Below, in pieces: positions 45,827 to 55,282 of a stretch of DNA of 64,000 nucleotides. Within the stretch, counting starts at the first letter, position 1. Each line of letters begins with the position of its first letter. This DNA comes from Aquitalea aquatilis. GTDB taxonomy: Bacteria > Pseudomonadota > Gammaproteobacteria > Burkholderiales > Chromobacteriaceae. The stretch lies in NCBI RefSeq assembly GCF_005155025.1, contig NZ_CP039731.1:1798001-1862000 (forward strand), given 5' to 3'. The notes beneath the pieces are model-generated. The model made no database searches, was not told the DNA's origin, and saw only the letters and a list, made by a program, of their open reading frames with translations. The position numbers and the translations under genes were made by a program.

Positions 45827-47608
45827 ATGATTTATAACGCGCCAGTTAAAGAAATTCGCTTTGTTCTCAATGAATTGGCCGAGCTGACCTCGGTGTGCAG
45901 CCTGCCTGGTTATGAAGACTGCTCGGTGGAGCTGGTCGATGCCATTCTGGAAGAAGCCGCCAAGTTTGCCGAAGGGGTGCTGGCTCCCATCAACAAGCAG
46001 GGTGACAAAGGGGCCACGCTGAAAGACGGCGAAGTGACCGCCGCGCCGGGCTTCAAGGACGCCTGGCAGCAATATGTCGAATCCGGCTGGGTGGGCCTGC
46101 GTGCGCCGGCTGATTTTGGCGGGCAGGGCATGCCGGCGCTGGTGGCGATTGCCGCCGAAGAAATGTGGTGTTCGGCCAATCTGGCCTTTTCACTGGCACC
46201 GCTGTTGACGTTGGGTGCGGTGGAAGCCATTCACCATCATGCCTCGGAAGAACTCAAGGCCATTTATCTGCCGCGCATGTCCAGTGGTGAGTGGACTGGT
46301 ACCATGAACCTGACCGAGCCGCAGGCCGGTTCCGACCTGGCTCAGGTACGCTCGCGTGCCGTGCCGCAGGCCGATGGCAGCTATCGCATCAGTGGGCAGA
46401 AAATCTTCATCACCTGGGGTGAGCACGATATGGCCGACAATATCGTCCATCTGGTGCTGGCCCGTCTGCCGGACGCTCCGGCCGGGGTGAAGGGTATTTC
46501 CCTGTTCATCGTGCCCAAGTTCCTGGTGAGTGCTGATGGCAGCCTGGGTGCGCGTAACGACGTACGTTGCGTATCGCTGGAACACAAGCTGGGCATCCAC
46601 GGCAGCCCGACGGCGGTGATGAGTTTTGGTGATAACGATGGTGCCATCGGCTATCTGGTGGGCGAGGCCAACAAGGGTCTGGGCTATATGTTCACCATGA
46701 TGAACCACGCCCGCCTTGGGGTGGGGGTGGAGGGCATGTCGGTATCCGAGCGCGCCTACCAGAAGGCAGTGGAATATGCCCGCGACCGCGTGCAAAGCCG
46801 GGCTGTCGGTTCGCCCGACCCGGCTGGTGTGGCCATCATCAAGCATCCCGACATCCGTCGCATGCTGATGACCATGCGCGCCCAGATCGAAGCCCAGCGC
46901 GCGCTGGCCTTCTACACCGCTGCGGCGCTGGATCGTGCCTCGCGCCATCCGGTGGCCAGCGAAGCAGCGCGCAATCAGGCGCTGGTGAATTTCCTCATTC
47001 CCATCGTCAAGGGTTGGAATACCGAGCAGGCCAATGAACTGACCAGCCTGGCGGTGCAAGTGCATGGCGGCATGGGCTTTATCGAAGAAACCGGCGTGGC
47101 GCAGTACTACCGTGATGCGCGCATCACCGCCATTTACGAAGGCACTACCGGCATTCAGGCGCTGGACCTTATTGGCCGCAAGACCTTCAGCGAAGGCGGC
47201 GCGACGGCCCGTGCGCTGTTGGATGAAGCGCGTGCCACGGCTGGCAAGCTGGAAGCCGCCGGTTACGCCAGTATCGCCGCCAATCTGCAGCAGGCTGCGG
47301 CCGAGGCCGAACGCTGCGTTGCTTTCATTCTCGATAGCTTCGGTAGTCAGCCGCAGCTGGCAGCCGCCGGTTCGGTACCTTTCCTCAAGCTGATGGGTAT
47401 TGTGCTGGGTGGCTGGCAACTGGGCCGCGCCGCGCTGATCGCCCGCGAAAAACTGGGGGAAGACGGTGTGGATGAGGATTTCCTCAAGGCCAAAATCATC
47501 ACCGCCCGCTTCTTTGCCGAGCATATGTTGCCGCAGGTCGGCGGCCTGGCCGCGGCCATTGTGGATGGTGCCGACAGCGTGCTGGAACTGGACGACAGCC
47601 TGTTCTAA
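45827..47608 (+). CDS. Acyl-CoA dehydrogenase (long form with C-terminal domain)
   Basis: FAD flavoenzyme of 593 residues that oxidises acyl-CoA to enoyl-CoA and gives electrons to ETF. It belongs to the large ACAD type with an extra C-terminal domain, like DmdC or FadE-type dehydrogenases of beta-oxidation clusters. Signatures: MNLTEPQAGSDLAQVRS and GQKIFITWGEHD (FAD site), the catalytic-base region YEGTTGIQALDLIGRK and QVHGGMGFIEETG. AAGGAG precedes the ATG. It lies downstream of etfBA behind a structured leader. The substrate chain length is not known. Confidence 0.92.
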   Translation: MIYNAPVKEIRFVLNELAELTSVCSLPGYEDCSVELVDAILEEAAKFAEGVLAPINKQGDKGATLKDGEVTAAPGFKDAWQQYVESGWVGLRAPADFGGQGMPALVAIAAEEMWCSANLAFSLAPLLTLGAVEAIHHHASEELKAIYLPRMSSGEWTGTMNLTEPQAGSDLAQVRSRAVPQADGSYRISGQKIFITWGEHDMADNIVHLVLARLPDAPAGVKGISLFIVPKFLVSADGSLGARNDVRCVSLEHKLGIHGSPTAVMSFGDNDGAIGYLVGEANKGLGYMFTMMNHARLGVGVEGMSVSERAYQKAVEYARDRVQSRAVGSPDPAGVAIIKHPDIRRMLMTMRAQIEAQRALAFYTAAALDRASRHPVASEAARNQALVNFLIPIVKGWNTEQANELTSLAVQVHGGMGFIEETGVAQYYRDARITAIYEGTTGIQALDLIGRKTFSEGGATARALLDEARATAGKLEAAGYASIAANLQQAAAEAERCVAFILDSFGSQPQLAAAGSVPFLKLMGIVLGGWQLGRAALIAREKLGEDGVDEDFLKAKIITARFFAEHMLPQVGGLAAAIVDGADSVLELDDSLF

Positions 47609-47626
47609 GCTGAAGTCCTGCCAGCC

Positions 47627-47658
47627 GAAACAGCCACCTGCGGGTGGCTGTTTCTTTA
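47627..47658 (+). terminator. Intrinsic terminator of the acyl-CoA dehydrogenase gene
   Basis: GAAACAGCCACC (47627-47638) pairs with GGTGGCTGTTTC (47643-47654) around TGCG and continues TTTAA. It starts 18 bp after the stop. Confidence 0.85.
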
Positions 47659-47722
47659 AGTAAAGCTATTGGAAATTGTGCAGGGAAAATCAGGAAGTGA
47701 TGCAAAAACAGGTGCTTGTGAC

Positions 47723-47751
47723 TTGTTTCAACTGGCCGAAAGCGGTATGAT
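47723..47751 (+). promoter_or_regulatory. Sigma70 promoter of carA
   Basis: TTGTTT (47723-47728), a 17-bp spacer and TATGAT (47746-47751, five of six matches) predict a start near 47758 and a leader of about 95 nt. Confidence 0.6.
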
Positions 47752-47766
47752 TGAAAGGTTTAACCA

Positions 47767-47798
47767 AACGGGACAGGCGCAAAACGTCGTGTCCCGTT
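47767..47798 (+). promoter_or_regulatory. Hairpin in the carA leader
   Basis: AACGGGACA (47767-47775) pairs perfectly with TGTCCCGTT (47790-47798), with an inner GGCG/CGTC helix. No T run follows, so it is not a plain terminator. It lies about 10 bases after the predicted start and could protect the message or take part in control by pyrimidines or arginine. Confidence 0.55.
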
Positions 47799-47852
47799 AT
47801 TCACATAAAAATCCGCAAAAACATACAAGCGAAACGCAACAGGAGCTAGTCA

Positions 47853-48983
47853 GTGTCAACCGTACCAGCGATCCTCGTCTTGGCTGACGGTACCCTCTTC
47901 AAGGGCAGTGCCATCGGAGCCACCGGCCATACGGTCGGCGAAGTGGTATTCAATACCGCCATGACCGGGTATCAGGAAATCCTCACCGATCCCTCCTACA
48001 CCAAACAAATCGTCACCCTGACTTATCCCCATATCGGTAATGTCGGCGCGAATTCGGAAGATACCGAATCACGCGCCGTTTTTGCATCCGGTCTGATCAT
48101 TCGCGATCTGCCGCTGTTGCACAGCAACTTCCGTGCGGAAGATTCGTTGTCCGACTATCTGGCCAAGAACAATGTCGTGGCCATCGCCGATATCGATACC
48201 CGTCGCCTGACTCGCATTCTGCGCGAGAAGGGTGCCCAGCCTGGCTGCATCATGGCTGGTGCCGATCTGGACGAAGCCCGCGCGCTGGAACTGGCACGTG
48301 GTTTCGGCTCCATGGCTGGCCAGGATCTGGCCAAGGTGGTCAGCTGTGCCGAGTCCTACCAGTGGAAACTGGGCGAATGGAAGCTGGGTGCCGGCTATAG
48401 CGAACAGGCCGAAACCCCCTTCCATGTCGTTGCCTACGACTTCGGTGTCAAGCACAACATCCTGCGCATGCTGGCCGAACGTGGCTGCAAGCTGACCGTG
48501 GTTCCGGCGCAGACGCCGGCCAAGGATGTGCTGGCGCTGAATCCGGATGGCGTGTTCCTGTCCAACGGCCCGGGCGATCCGGAACCGTGCGACTACGCCA
48601 TCGCCGCCATCCGCGACATCCTGGAAACCCGCCTGCCGGTATTCGGTATCTGCCTGGGTCACCAGTTGTTGGGTCTGGCCTCCGGTGCCAAGACCAGCAA
48701 GATGAAGTTTGGCCACCACGGTGCCAACCACCCGGTGCAGGATCTGGACAGCGGCCGCGTGATGATCACCAGCCAGAACCACGGCTTCCAGGTGGATGAG
48801 TCCACCCTGCCGGCCAATGTGCGCGTGACCCATCGCAGCCTGTTCGACCAGACCGTACAGGGCATTGCGCTGACCGACCGCCCGGCATTCTCCTTCCAGG
48901 GACACCCGGAAGCCAGCCCCGGTCCGGAAGACGTGGCCTATCTGTTTGACCGCTTCATCACGGCGATGAGCCAGGCGAAGTAA
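47853..48983 (+). CDS. carA: Carbamoyl-phosphate synthase small subunit
   Basis: Glutaminase subunit that supplies ammonia to CarB for carbamoyl phosphate, the precursor of pyrimidines and arginine. The GTG at 47853, with AGGAG seven bases upstream, gives 376 residues. The class I glutamine amidotransferase triad is visible: Cys267 in [13 protein letters not shown], and His and Glu in [13 protein letters not shown]. The N-terminal half shows [21 protein letters not shown] (cores [16 protein letters not shown]). It is separated from carB by leuE. Confidence 0.96.
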   Translation: MSTVPAILVLADGTLFKGSAIGATGHTVGEVVFNTAMTGYQEILTDPSYTKQIVTLTYPHIGNVGANSEDTESRAVFASGLIIRDLPLLHSNFRAEDSLSDYLAKNNVVAIADIDTRRLTRILREKGAQPGCIMAGADLDEARALELARGFGSMAGQDLAKVVSCAESYQWKLGEWKLGAGYSEQAETPFHVVAYDFGVKHNILRMLAERGCKLTVVPAQTPAKDVLALNPDGVFLSNGPGDPEPCDYAIAAIRDILETRLPVFGICLGHQLLGLASGAKTSKMKFGHHGANHPVQDLDSGRVMITSQNHGFQVDESTLPANVRVTHRSLFDQTVQGIALTDRPAFSFQGHPEASPGPEDVAYLFDRFITAMSQAK

Positions 48984-49006
48984 ACGGACCAGAACGGAGA
49001 ACAAGC

Positions 49007-49663
49007 ATGCTGGGCATTACCGATATCACCACCTACCTGATTGGCACCATCATCATCGTGTTGCTGCCAGGCCCCAACTCCATGTATGTGCTGTCGGTGG
49101 CGGCACAGCGCGGCATCCGCCGCGGCTTTGTGGGGGCCTGCGGGGTATTTGCCGGTGATGCAATCCTGATGACGCTGGCCGCCACGGGGGCGGCAGGGGT
49201 GCTCAAGGCCAATCCGGCCCTGTTTGCCGTGGTCAAGTATGCCGGTGGTGCTTACCTGACCTGGCTGGGCCTGCAGATGCTGCGTGGCGCCTGGCGTGCC
49301 TGGCGCAGTGCTTCCCGTACGGAAGACGCTGCGCCGCAAGCACAGCGCGAAGTGGACGCCAGCCGTCCCTTCGTCAAGGCGCTGGTCATCAGCCTGATGA
49401 ACCCCAAGGCCATCTTGTTCTTCGTGTCCTTCTTCGTGCAATTCGTCGACCCGGCCTATCCGCACCCGGTGCTGACCTTTCTTGTGCTGGGCGGCTTGCT
49501 GCAGTGCTGCAGCGCCCTCTATCTGGCCACCATCATCGTGTCCGGAGCAAGACTGGCCGAAGCCTTCCGCCGCCGCCGCAAACTGTCCTCCGCCATGTCT
49601 GGCGGGGTGGGCGCGCTGTTTCTGGGCTTCGGGGCCAAACTGGCGGCAGCCAGCCTGAACTGA
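49007..49663 (+). CDS. leuE: LysE/RhtB-family exporter, LeuE-like
   Basis: Six-helix inner-membrane amino-acid exporter of 218 residues. It resembles E. coli LeuE along its whole length, with IVLLPGPNSMYVLSVA near the start, GACGVFAGDAILMTLAATG, and NPKAILFFVSFFVQFVDP (cores PGPNSM, GVFAGDA and NPKAILFFVSFFVQF). LeuE exports leucine and some analogues, so the substrate is a guess. It sits between carA and carB, 23 bp and 26 bp away, and so is likely co-transcribed with them. Confidence 0.87.
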   Translation: MLGITDITTYLIGTIIIVLLPGPNSMYVLSVAAQRGIRRGFVGACGVFAGDAILMTLAATGAAGVLKANPALFAVVKYAGGAYLTWLGLQMLRGAWRAWRSASRTEDAAPQAQREVDASRPFVKALVISLMNPKAILFFVSFFVQFVDPAYPHPVLTFLVLGGLLQCCSALYLATIIVSGARLAEAFRRRRKLSSAMSGGVGALFLGFGAKLAAASLN

Positions 49664-49689
49664 ACAATTGAAATTGACTGAGCGATAAC

Positions 49690-52600
49690 ATGCCGAAACG
49701 TACCGACCTCAAGAGTATTCTCATCATCGGCGCCGGCCCCATTGTCATTGGCCAGGCCTGCGAGTTTGACTACTCCGGCGCCCAGGCCTGCAAGGCCCTG
49801 CGTGAAGAAGGTTACAAAGTCATCTTGGTGAACTCCAATCCGGCCACCATCATGACTGACCCGAACATGGCCGATGTCACCTACATCGAACCGATCACCT
49901 GGCCTGTTCTGGAAAAAATCATTGCCAAGGAACGTCCGGACGCCATCTTGCCCACCATGGGCGGCCAGACCGCACTGAACTGTGCGCTGGACCTGGCCAA
50001 GCATGGCGTGCTGGAAAAGTACAATGTCGAGCTGATCGGTGCCACCGAAGACGCCATCGACAAGGCAGAAGACCGTGGCCGCTTCAAGGAAGCCATGGCC
50101 AAGATCGGCCTGTCCTGCCCGCTGTCCTTTGTCTGCCACAGCATGGAAGAGTCGCTGGAAGCGCAGTCCAAGGTGGGTTACCCCACGCTGATCCGCCCGT
50201 CCTTCACCATGGGCGGCTCCGGTGGCGGCATCGCCTACAACAAGGAAGAATTCCTGGCGATCTGCGAGCGCGGCTTTGAAGCGTCTCCCACCCATGAACT
50301 GCTGATCGAGCAGTCCGTACTCGGCTGGAAAGAGTACGAAATGGAAGTGGTGCGCGACAAAAAAGACAACTGCATCATCATCTGCTCCATCGAGAACTTC
50401 GACCCGATGGGCGTGCATACCGGTGACTCCATCACCGTGGCTCCGGCACAGACCCTCACCGACAAGGAATACCAGATCATGCGTAATGCATCGATCGCGG
50501 TACTCCGTGAAATCGGCGTGGATACCGGTGGCTCCAACGTGCAGTTCGCCACCAATCCGGTCAACGGCGAAATGATCGTGATCGAGATGAACCCGCGTGT
50601 ATCGCGTTCGTCGGCACTGGCTTCCAAGGCCACCGGCTTCCCGATTGCCAAGGTGGCTGCCAAGCTGGCCGTGGGCTACACCCTGGACGAACTGAAAAAC
50701 GACATCACCGGCGGCGCAACCCCGGCTTCGTTCGAACCGTCCATCGACTACGTGGTCACCAAGATCCCGCGTTTTGCCTTCGAAAAATTCCCGCAGGCCG
50801 ACAACCGCCTGACCACCCAGATGAAGTCGGTGGGCGAAGTGATGGCCATGGGCCGCACCCTGCAGGAATCCATGCACAAGGCGCTGCGTGGCCTGGAAAC
50901 CGGTCTGTCCGGTTTCAACTCGGTGACCAGCAACGAAGAAACCATCCGTCACGAAGTCAGCACCCCGGGACCGGAACGCATCCTGTACGTGGCCGACGCC
51001 TTCCGCGTGGGCATGAGCCGCGACGATGTGTTTGCCTTGAGCAAGATCGACCCGTGGTTCCTGGCGCAGATTGAAGACATCGTGGGCGAAGAAAAAGCCC
51101 TGGCCGGCCGCAAGGTGGAAGAGTTGAGCTTTGACGAACTGCGTCGTCTGAAGCGCAAGGGCTTCTCCGACCGTCGTCTGGGTGAACTGCTGAATACCGA
51201 CCAGGCTGCCGTGCGCGCCAAGCGCTGGGCATTGGGTCTGCACCCGGTCTACAAGCGTGTGGATACCTGCGCGGCCGAGTTCGCCACTTCCACCGCCTAT
51301 ATGTATTCCAGCTACGAAGAAGAGTGCGAAGCCAACCCGTCCGACCGCAAGAAGGTCATGGTACTGGGTGGCGGCCCCAACCGTATCGGTCAGGGCATCG
51401 AATTCGACTACTGCTGCGTGCATGCGGCGCTGGCGCTGCGTGAATCCGGTTTCGAGACCATCATGGTCAACTGCAACCCGGAAACCGTCTCCACCGACTA
51501 CGACACCTCCGACCGTCTGTACTTCGAGCCGCTGACGCTGGAAGACGTGCTGGAAATCTGCCGTATCGAAAAGCCGTTTGGTGTCATCGTGCAGTACGGT
51601 GGCCAGACCCCGCTGAAGCTGGCGCGCGCGCTGGAAGCCAATGGTGTGCCCATCATCGGGACCAGCCCGGACATGATCGACGCCGCGGAAGACCGCGAGC
51701 GCTTCCAGAAGCTGCTGCACGACCTGGGCCTGAAACAGCCGCCGAACCGCACTGCGCGTACTCCGGCCGATGCCATGAAGCTGGCCGAAGAAATCGGCTA
51801 TCCGCTGGTGGTGCGCCCGTCTTACGTACTGGGTGGCCGTGCGATGGAAATCGTGCACGAGCCGGCCGACCTCGAGCGCTACATGCGCGAAGCGGTCAAG
51901 GTATCCAACGACAGCCCGGTACTGCTGGATCACTTCCTCAATGACGCCATCGAAGTCGACGTGGATTGCATCTCTGACGGCACCTCGGTGGTGATCGGCG
52001 GCATCATGCAGCATATCGAACAGGCTGGTGTGCACTCCGGTGACTCCGCCTGCTCGCTGCCGCCGTACAGCCTGTTCCCGGCGGTGCAGGACGAAATCCG
52101 TCGCCAGACCGAAGCCATGGCGCGTGCGCTGAATGTGGTTGGCCTGATGAACGTACAGTTCGCCATCCAGGGTGACACCATCTACGTGCTGGAAGTCAAC
52201 CCGCGTGCCTCGCGTACCGTGCCGTTTGTTTCCAAGGTAACCGGCGCATCGCTGGCCAAGATTGCCGCTCGTGCCATGGCTGGTATCAGCCTGATCGAGC
52301 AAGGCTTTACCCAGGAAGTCATCCCGCCGTATTACGCGGTGAAGGAAGCCGTATTCCCCTTCATCAAGTTCCCTGGTGTCGATACCATCCTTGGGCCGGA
52401 AATGAAGTCCACCGGTGAAGTGATGGGTGTGGGCAAGAGCTTTGCGGAAGCCTTCGTCAAGAGCCAGCTGGCTGCCGGCGACAAGCTGCCGCGCACCGGC
52501 AAGGTGTTCCTGTCGGTACGCCAGTCCGACAAGAACGGTGCGGTAGACGTGGCACGTGAGCTGCAGCGTCTGGGCTTTGGCGTGTGTGCCACCCGTGGCA

Positions 52601-52899
52601 CGGCCAAGACCCTGGCCGAAGCCGGCATCGTGGTGCAGGTGGTCAACAAGGTAAACGAAGGTCGCCCGCACATCGTCGACATGATCAAGAACGGCGAAAT
52701 CGACGTGCTGGTCAATACCGTGGATGAAAAGCGCCAGGCCATTCAGGACAGCCACTCCATCCGTCGCAGCGCGCTGCAGGCCCGTATTCCGCAATACACT
52801 ACCCTGGCTGGTGCCAAGGCCGTGTGTGTGGGCATGGCGCATGTGGAAGAGTTTGATGTTTACAGCGTTCAGGAACTGCACGCCTCCATCAAGCACTAA
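49690..52899 (+). CDS. carB: Carbamoyl-phosphate synthase large subunit
   Basis: Makes carbamoyl phosphate from bicarbonate, ammonia and two ATP in cooperation with CarA. The product has 1069 residues. Two homologous ATP-grasp halves are each headed by an [22 protein letters not shown]-type or [20 protein letters not shown]-type motif (cores [17 protein letters not shown] and [16 protein letters not shown]). The C-terminal allosteric MGS-like domain (about 935-1069) includes [12 protein letters not shown] and [14 protein letters not shown]. The start is [14 protein letters not shown]. Confidence 0.97.
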   Translation: MPKRTDLKSILIIGAGPIVIGQACEFDYSGAQACKALREEGYKVILVNSNPATIMTDPNMADVTYIEPITWPVLEKIIAKERPDAILPTMGGQTALNCALDLAKHGVLEKYNVELIGATEDAIDKAEDRGRFKEAMAKIGLSCPLSFVCHSMEESLEAQSKVGYPTLIRPSFTMGGSGGGIAYNKEEFLAICERGFEASPTHELLIEQSVLGWKEYEMEVVRDKKDNCIIICSIENFDPMGVHTGDSITVAPAQTLTDKEYQIMRNASIAVLREIGVDTGGSNVQFATNPVNGEMIVIEMNPRVSRSSALASKATGFPIAKVAAKLAVGYTLDELKNDITGGATPASFEPSIDYVVTKIPRFAFEKFPQADNRLTTQMKSVGEVMAMGRTLQESMHKALRGLETGLSGFNSVTSNEETIRHEVSTPGPERILYVADAFRVGMSRDDVFALSKIDPWFLAQIEDIVGEEKALAGRKVEELSFDELRRLKRKGFSDRRLGELLNTDQAAVRAKRWALGLHPVYKRVDTCAAEFATSTAYMYSSYEEECEANPSDRKKVMVLGGGPNRIGQGIEFDYCCVHAALALRESGFETIMVNCNPETVSTDYDTSDRLYFEPLTLEDVLEICRIEKPFGVIVQYGGQTPLKLARALEANGVPIIGTSPDMIDAAEDRERFQKLLHDLGLKQPPNRTARTPADAMKLAEEIGYPLVVRPSYVLGGRAMEIVHEPADLERYMREAVKVSNDSPVLLDHFLNDAIEVDVDCISDGTSVVIGGIMQHIEQAGVHSGDSACSLPPYSLFPAVQDEIRRQTEAMARALNVVGLMNVQFAIQGDTIYVLEVNPRASRTVPFVSKVTGASLAKIAARAMAGISLIEQGFTQEVIPPYYAVKEAVFPFIKFPGVDTILGPEMKSTGEVMGVGKSFAEAFVKSQLAAGDKLPRTGKVFLSVRQSDKNGAVDVARELQRLGFGVCATRGTAKTLAEAGIVVQVVNKVNEGRPHIVDMIKNGEIDVLVNTVDEKRQAIQDSHSIRRSALQARIPQYTTLAGAKAVCVGMAHVEEFDVYSVQELHASIKH

Positions 52900-52945
52900 T
52901 CTTGCTGCCAGCTGGAAGCTAAGGGACAAGTTGTGCGTTGAAGCT

Positions 52946-52974
52946 TTGAACCACAAGCGATTTGCCGTTACAAT
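52946..52974 (+). promoter_or_regulatory. Sigma70 promoter of greA
   Basis: TTGAAC (52946-52951), 17 bp and TACAAT (52969-52974) predict a start near 52981. That puts the hairpin at 52999-53023 inside the greA leader. Confidence 0.75.
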
Positions 52975-52996
52975 CTAGCTATTGAACCCGCAACAC

Positions 52997-53031
52997 CCAA
53001 GCCGCCGTCTCGTACGGCGGCTTGTGTTTTT
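52997..53031 (+). terminator. Intrinsic terminator in the greA leader
   Basis: AAGCCGCCGT (52999-53008) pairs perfectly with ACGGCGGCTT (53014-53023), followed by GTGTTTTT. It can end carB transcription 100 bp behind the gene. Because the greA promoter lies before it, it can also stop greA transcripts after about 50 nt, as the GraL leader terminator does in E. coli. Confidence 0.8.
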
Positions 53032-53067
53032 GATGACGGCGGGGTACCGCCTCAGGAGAACACCCGA

Positions 53068-53544
53068 ATGAACAAAGTCCCGTTGACTCTGCGTGGCGCC
53101 GAGCTTCTCAAAGAAGAACTGCAACGCCTGAAGAGCGTGGAACGTCCGGCGGTTATCGAAGCGATCGCCGAGGCGCGTTCGCATGGCGACCTGTCGGAAA
53201 ACGCCGAATACGATGCAGCCAAGGAACGCCAAGGCTTCGTCGAAGGCCGCATTGCCGATCTCGAAGGCAAGATTTCCAATGCCATCATCATTAATCCGGC
53301 CGAGCTGGATGCCGATGGTCGCGTGGTGTTTGGTGCTACTGTCGAACTGATGGATCTGGAAACCGAAGACAAAGTCACCTACCAGATCGTGGGCGACGAT
53401 GAAGCCGACATCAAGGTCTGCAAGGTTTCGGTCAATTCGCCGATTGCGCGTGCGCTGATCGGCAAGGAAGCCGGCGATGTGGCCGAGGTGGTGGCACCGG
53501 GCGGCATCCGCGAATACGAAGTGCTAGACGTCAAGTACATCTAA
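53068..53544 (+). CDS. greA: Transcription elongation factor GreA
   Basis: Binds the RNA polymerase secondary channel and rescues backtracked complexes by transcript cleavage. The product has 158 residues. The N-terminal coiled coil ([22 protein letters not shown]...) ends in the tip acidic residues [17 protein letters not shown], with Asp and Glu required for cleavage. The C-terminal FKBP-like domain follows. AGGAGA stands ahead of the ATG. carB is 168 bp upstream. Confidence 0.97.
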   Translation: MNKVPLTLRGAELLKEELQRLKSVERPAVIEAIAEARSHGDLSENAEYDAAKERQGFVEGRIADLEGKISNAIIINPAELDADGRVVFGATVELMDLETEDKVTYQIVGDDEADIKVCKVSVNSPIARALIGKEAGDVAEVVAPGGIREYEVLDVKYI

Positions 53545-53556
53545 AACTGTCAGATC

Positions 53557-53583
53557 AAACGCGCGGCTATCGCGCGTTTTTGC
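53557..53583 (+). terminator. Intrinsic terminator of greA
   Basis: AAACGCGCG (53557-53565) pairs with CGCGCGTTT (53571-53579) around GCTAT and continues with T. It sits 12 bp past the greA stop. Confidence 0.85.
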
Positions 53584-53604
53584 TGTGTTTCAGGGAGAGC
53601 GCGC

Positions 53605-54033
53605 ATGGATGGGTTGCGAGCGATTACCAGAACCTTCTGGATAGGCGGGCTGTGGGTCATTGGCCTGATTGTCACGCCGGTATTGTTCAAGATGCTGGAT
53701 ACGGTGACCGCAGGCATGGTGGCTGGCAAGCTGTTTGCCGGCATTGCCTGGGTTGGTCTGGTCTGCGGTGTATTTTTGCTGGTGGACAATGTCTGGCGCA
53801 ATGGCGTGCGCGGCATGAAGGAGAGCAGCTTCTGGCTGATCGTCGGCATGCTGCTGTGCACCGTCATCAACCACTTTGCGGTCACCCCCATCATCGCCGA
53901 GCTGAAGTTGCAGATGAACCATGCGGCGGAAGGGCTGTTTGGCGGTGGCTTTGCCACCTGGCACGCCATTTCCAGCCTGATTTATCTGGTGCAAAGCCTG
54001 ATGGGCCTGGCCTACATCCTGCGCCGTGACTGA
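53605..54033 (+). CDS. DUF4149 domain membrane protein
   Basis: A 142-residue inner-membrane protein with four predicted helices and the DUF4149 pattern GGLWVIGLIVTPVLFKMLD near the start and NHFAVTPIIAELK in the middle. No function has been established. Conserved basic/acidic residues near helix ends are few, and no catalytic motif is visible. AGGGAGAG stands upstream of the ATG. It lies between greA and the convergent yhbY. Confidence 0.8.
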   Translation: MDGLRAITRTFWIGGLWVIGLIVTPVLFKMLDTVTAGMVAGKLFAGIAWVGLVCGVFLLVDNVWRNGVRGMKESSFWLIVGMLLCTVINHFAVTPIIAELKLQMNHAAEGLFGGGFATWHAISSLIYLVQSLMGLAYILRRD

Positions 54034-54065
54034 GCAGGTCTGAGCACCAGCAGGGCCGGGACAAA

Positions 54066-54095
54066 ATAAAAGCGGTGGAGTCCCACCGCTTTTGC
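54066..54095. terminator. Bidirectional terminator between DUF4149 gene and yhbY
   Basis: AAAAGCGGTGG (54068-54078) pairs with CCACCGCTTTT (54083-54093) around AGTC, with A/T tracts on both ends. It serves both convergent genes. Confidence 0.85.
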
Positions 54096-54115
54096 TATAC
54101 CGGCCAAGAGCTGGC

Positions 54116-54448
54116 TCAGGATTGCGACGCCAGCTTCAGTGCCTTTTTGTTCTTCGGCAGTACGATGCGCTGTTTGTCGCTGGGACGCCACAGCACCAGC
54201 AGTTTGCCGATATGCTGTACCGGAGCAGCACTGAGATCATCGCAGATTTGCTCGTACAGCGCGATGCGGGCAGCGCGGTCATCACCTTGTACGCGGATTT
54301 TGATCAGCTCGTGGGCATCCAGGCTGATGGCGATTTCGCGCAGTACGGAGTCGCTCAGGCCATTATTGCCGATCATCACGACCGGGTTGAGCGTCTGGGC
54401 CAGACCCTTGAGGTGTTGGCGCTGGAAAGGTTGCAGTTCGATTTTCAT
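54116..54448 (-). CDS. yhbY: YhbY/CRS1-type RNA-binding protein
   Basis: Small RNA-binding protein tied to the large ribosomal subunit precursor. The product has 110 residues and fits the family: LKGLAQTLNPVVMIGNNGLSDSVLREI with the GxxG-type loop (MIGNNGL), then LDAHELIKIRVQG. The C-terminal basic tail is short. It diverges from rlmE (ftsJ), the rRNA methyltransferase gene, in a pair that is widely conserved. Confidence 0.92.
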   Translation of the reverse strand: MKIELQPFQRQHLKGLAQTLNPVVMIGNNGLSDSVLREIAISLDAHELIKIRVQGDDRAARIALYEQICDDLSAAPVQHIGKLLVLWRPSDKQRIVLPKNKKALKLASQS

Positions 54449-54584
54449 TGGACAGGCTTGGTTTCAAAGCAAAACCGGATTCTACTAGAGTTTGGCCCTT
54501 TGCCCAAACTCTGGCCACAAACAGACTGAAAAACAACAGGATAGCCCACCGGCTATGCTGGACGAGATTGGCAGAAAGCTACCC

Positions 54585-55202
54585 ATGGCAAGAAGTACCA
54601 GCAGCAATATCTGGCTGCGCGAACATGTTAACGACCAGTATGTACAGATGGCCAAGAAAGACGGCTACCGGGCAAGGGCAGCGTACAAGCTGCTGGAAAT
54701 CAACGAAAAAGACAAACTGATACGCCCCGGTACCGTGCTGGCCGACCTGGGGAGCGCCCCAGGCAGCTGGTCGCAAGTAGCCGCCCGTATCGTCGGTGAG
54801 CAGGGCAAGGTGTTTGCGCTGGATATTCTGCCGATGAATCCGATTGCCGATGTGGAATTCATCCAGGGCGATTTTCGTGAAGAAGAAATTCTGCAGCAGT
54901 TTGTCGACCTGCTGGATGGTCGTGCGCTGGACCTTGTAATTTCCGATATGGCACCCAATATCTCAGGAATGAGCGCCATGGATCAGGCCAGAAGTTTTCT
55001 CCTGTGTGAGCTGGCGCTGGAATTTGCGCGCGATCACCTGAAACCCGGCGGCAGTTTTCTCGTCAAAGTGTTCCAGGGCAGTGATTTCCAGTCCTACCTC
55101 CAGGCCATGCGCGAGCTGTTCGAAGAGGTGGTCACCCGCAAACCCAAGGCCTCGCGCGATCGTTCCAGTGAAATTTACTTGCTGGGCAAGGGCCGACGCT
55201 GA
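54585..55202 (+). CDS. rlmE: 23S rRNA (uridine-2'-O)-methyltransferase RlmE
   Basis: Methylates U2552 of 23S rRNA in the 50S subunit; heat-shock linked in E. coli as FtsJ. The ATG at 54585 ([25 protein letters not shown]) gives 205 residues; the frame extends upstream but the added residues do not fit. The SAM motif is [16 protein letters not shown] and the catalytic K-D-K-E tetrad lies in [28 protein letters not shown] and SSEIYLLG. ftsH follows 80 bp later. Confidence 0.95.
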   Translation: MARSTSSNIWLREHVNDQYVQMAKKDGYRARAAYKLLEINEKDKLIRPGTVLADLGSAPGSWSQVAARIVGEQGKVFALDILPMNPIADVEFIQGDFREEEILQQFVDLLDGRALDLVISDMAPNISGMSAMDQARSFLLCELALEFARDHLKPGGSFLVKVFQGSDFQSYLQAMRELFEEVVTRKPKASRDRSSEIYLLGKGRR

Positions 55203-55227
55203 CATACAACCCCTCGGGGTTTACAAT
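55199..55227 (+). promoter_or_regulatory. Sigma70 promoter of ftsH
   Basis: CTGACA (55199-55204), a 17-bp spacer and TACAAT (55222-55227) match five of six positions each. The -35 box includes the rlmE stop. Predicted start near 55234, about 49 bases before ftsH. A heat-shock sigma32 site was not clearly seen. Confidence 0.7.
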
Positions 55228-55282
55228 CCATACCAATGAAATACGCAACCGCAAAGTCAGGGCACAGAGGAGTCCGCTACTC

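Noticed and set aside
47747-47887. Possible leader peptide before carA
   Set aside because: The ATG lies inside the predicted -10 box, so it would not be in the transcript, and the frame simply runs on into carA out of phase.
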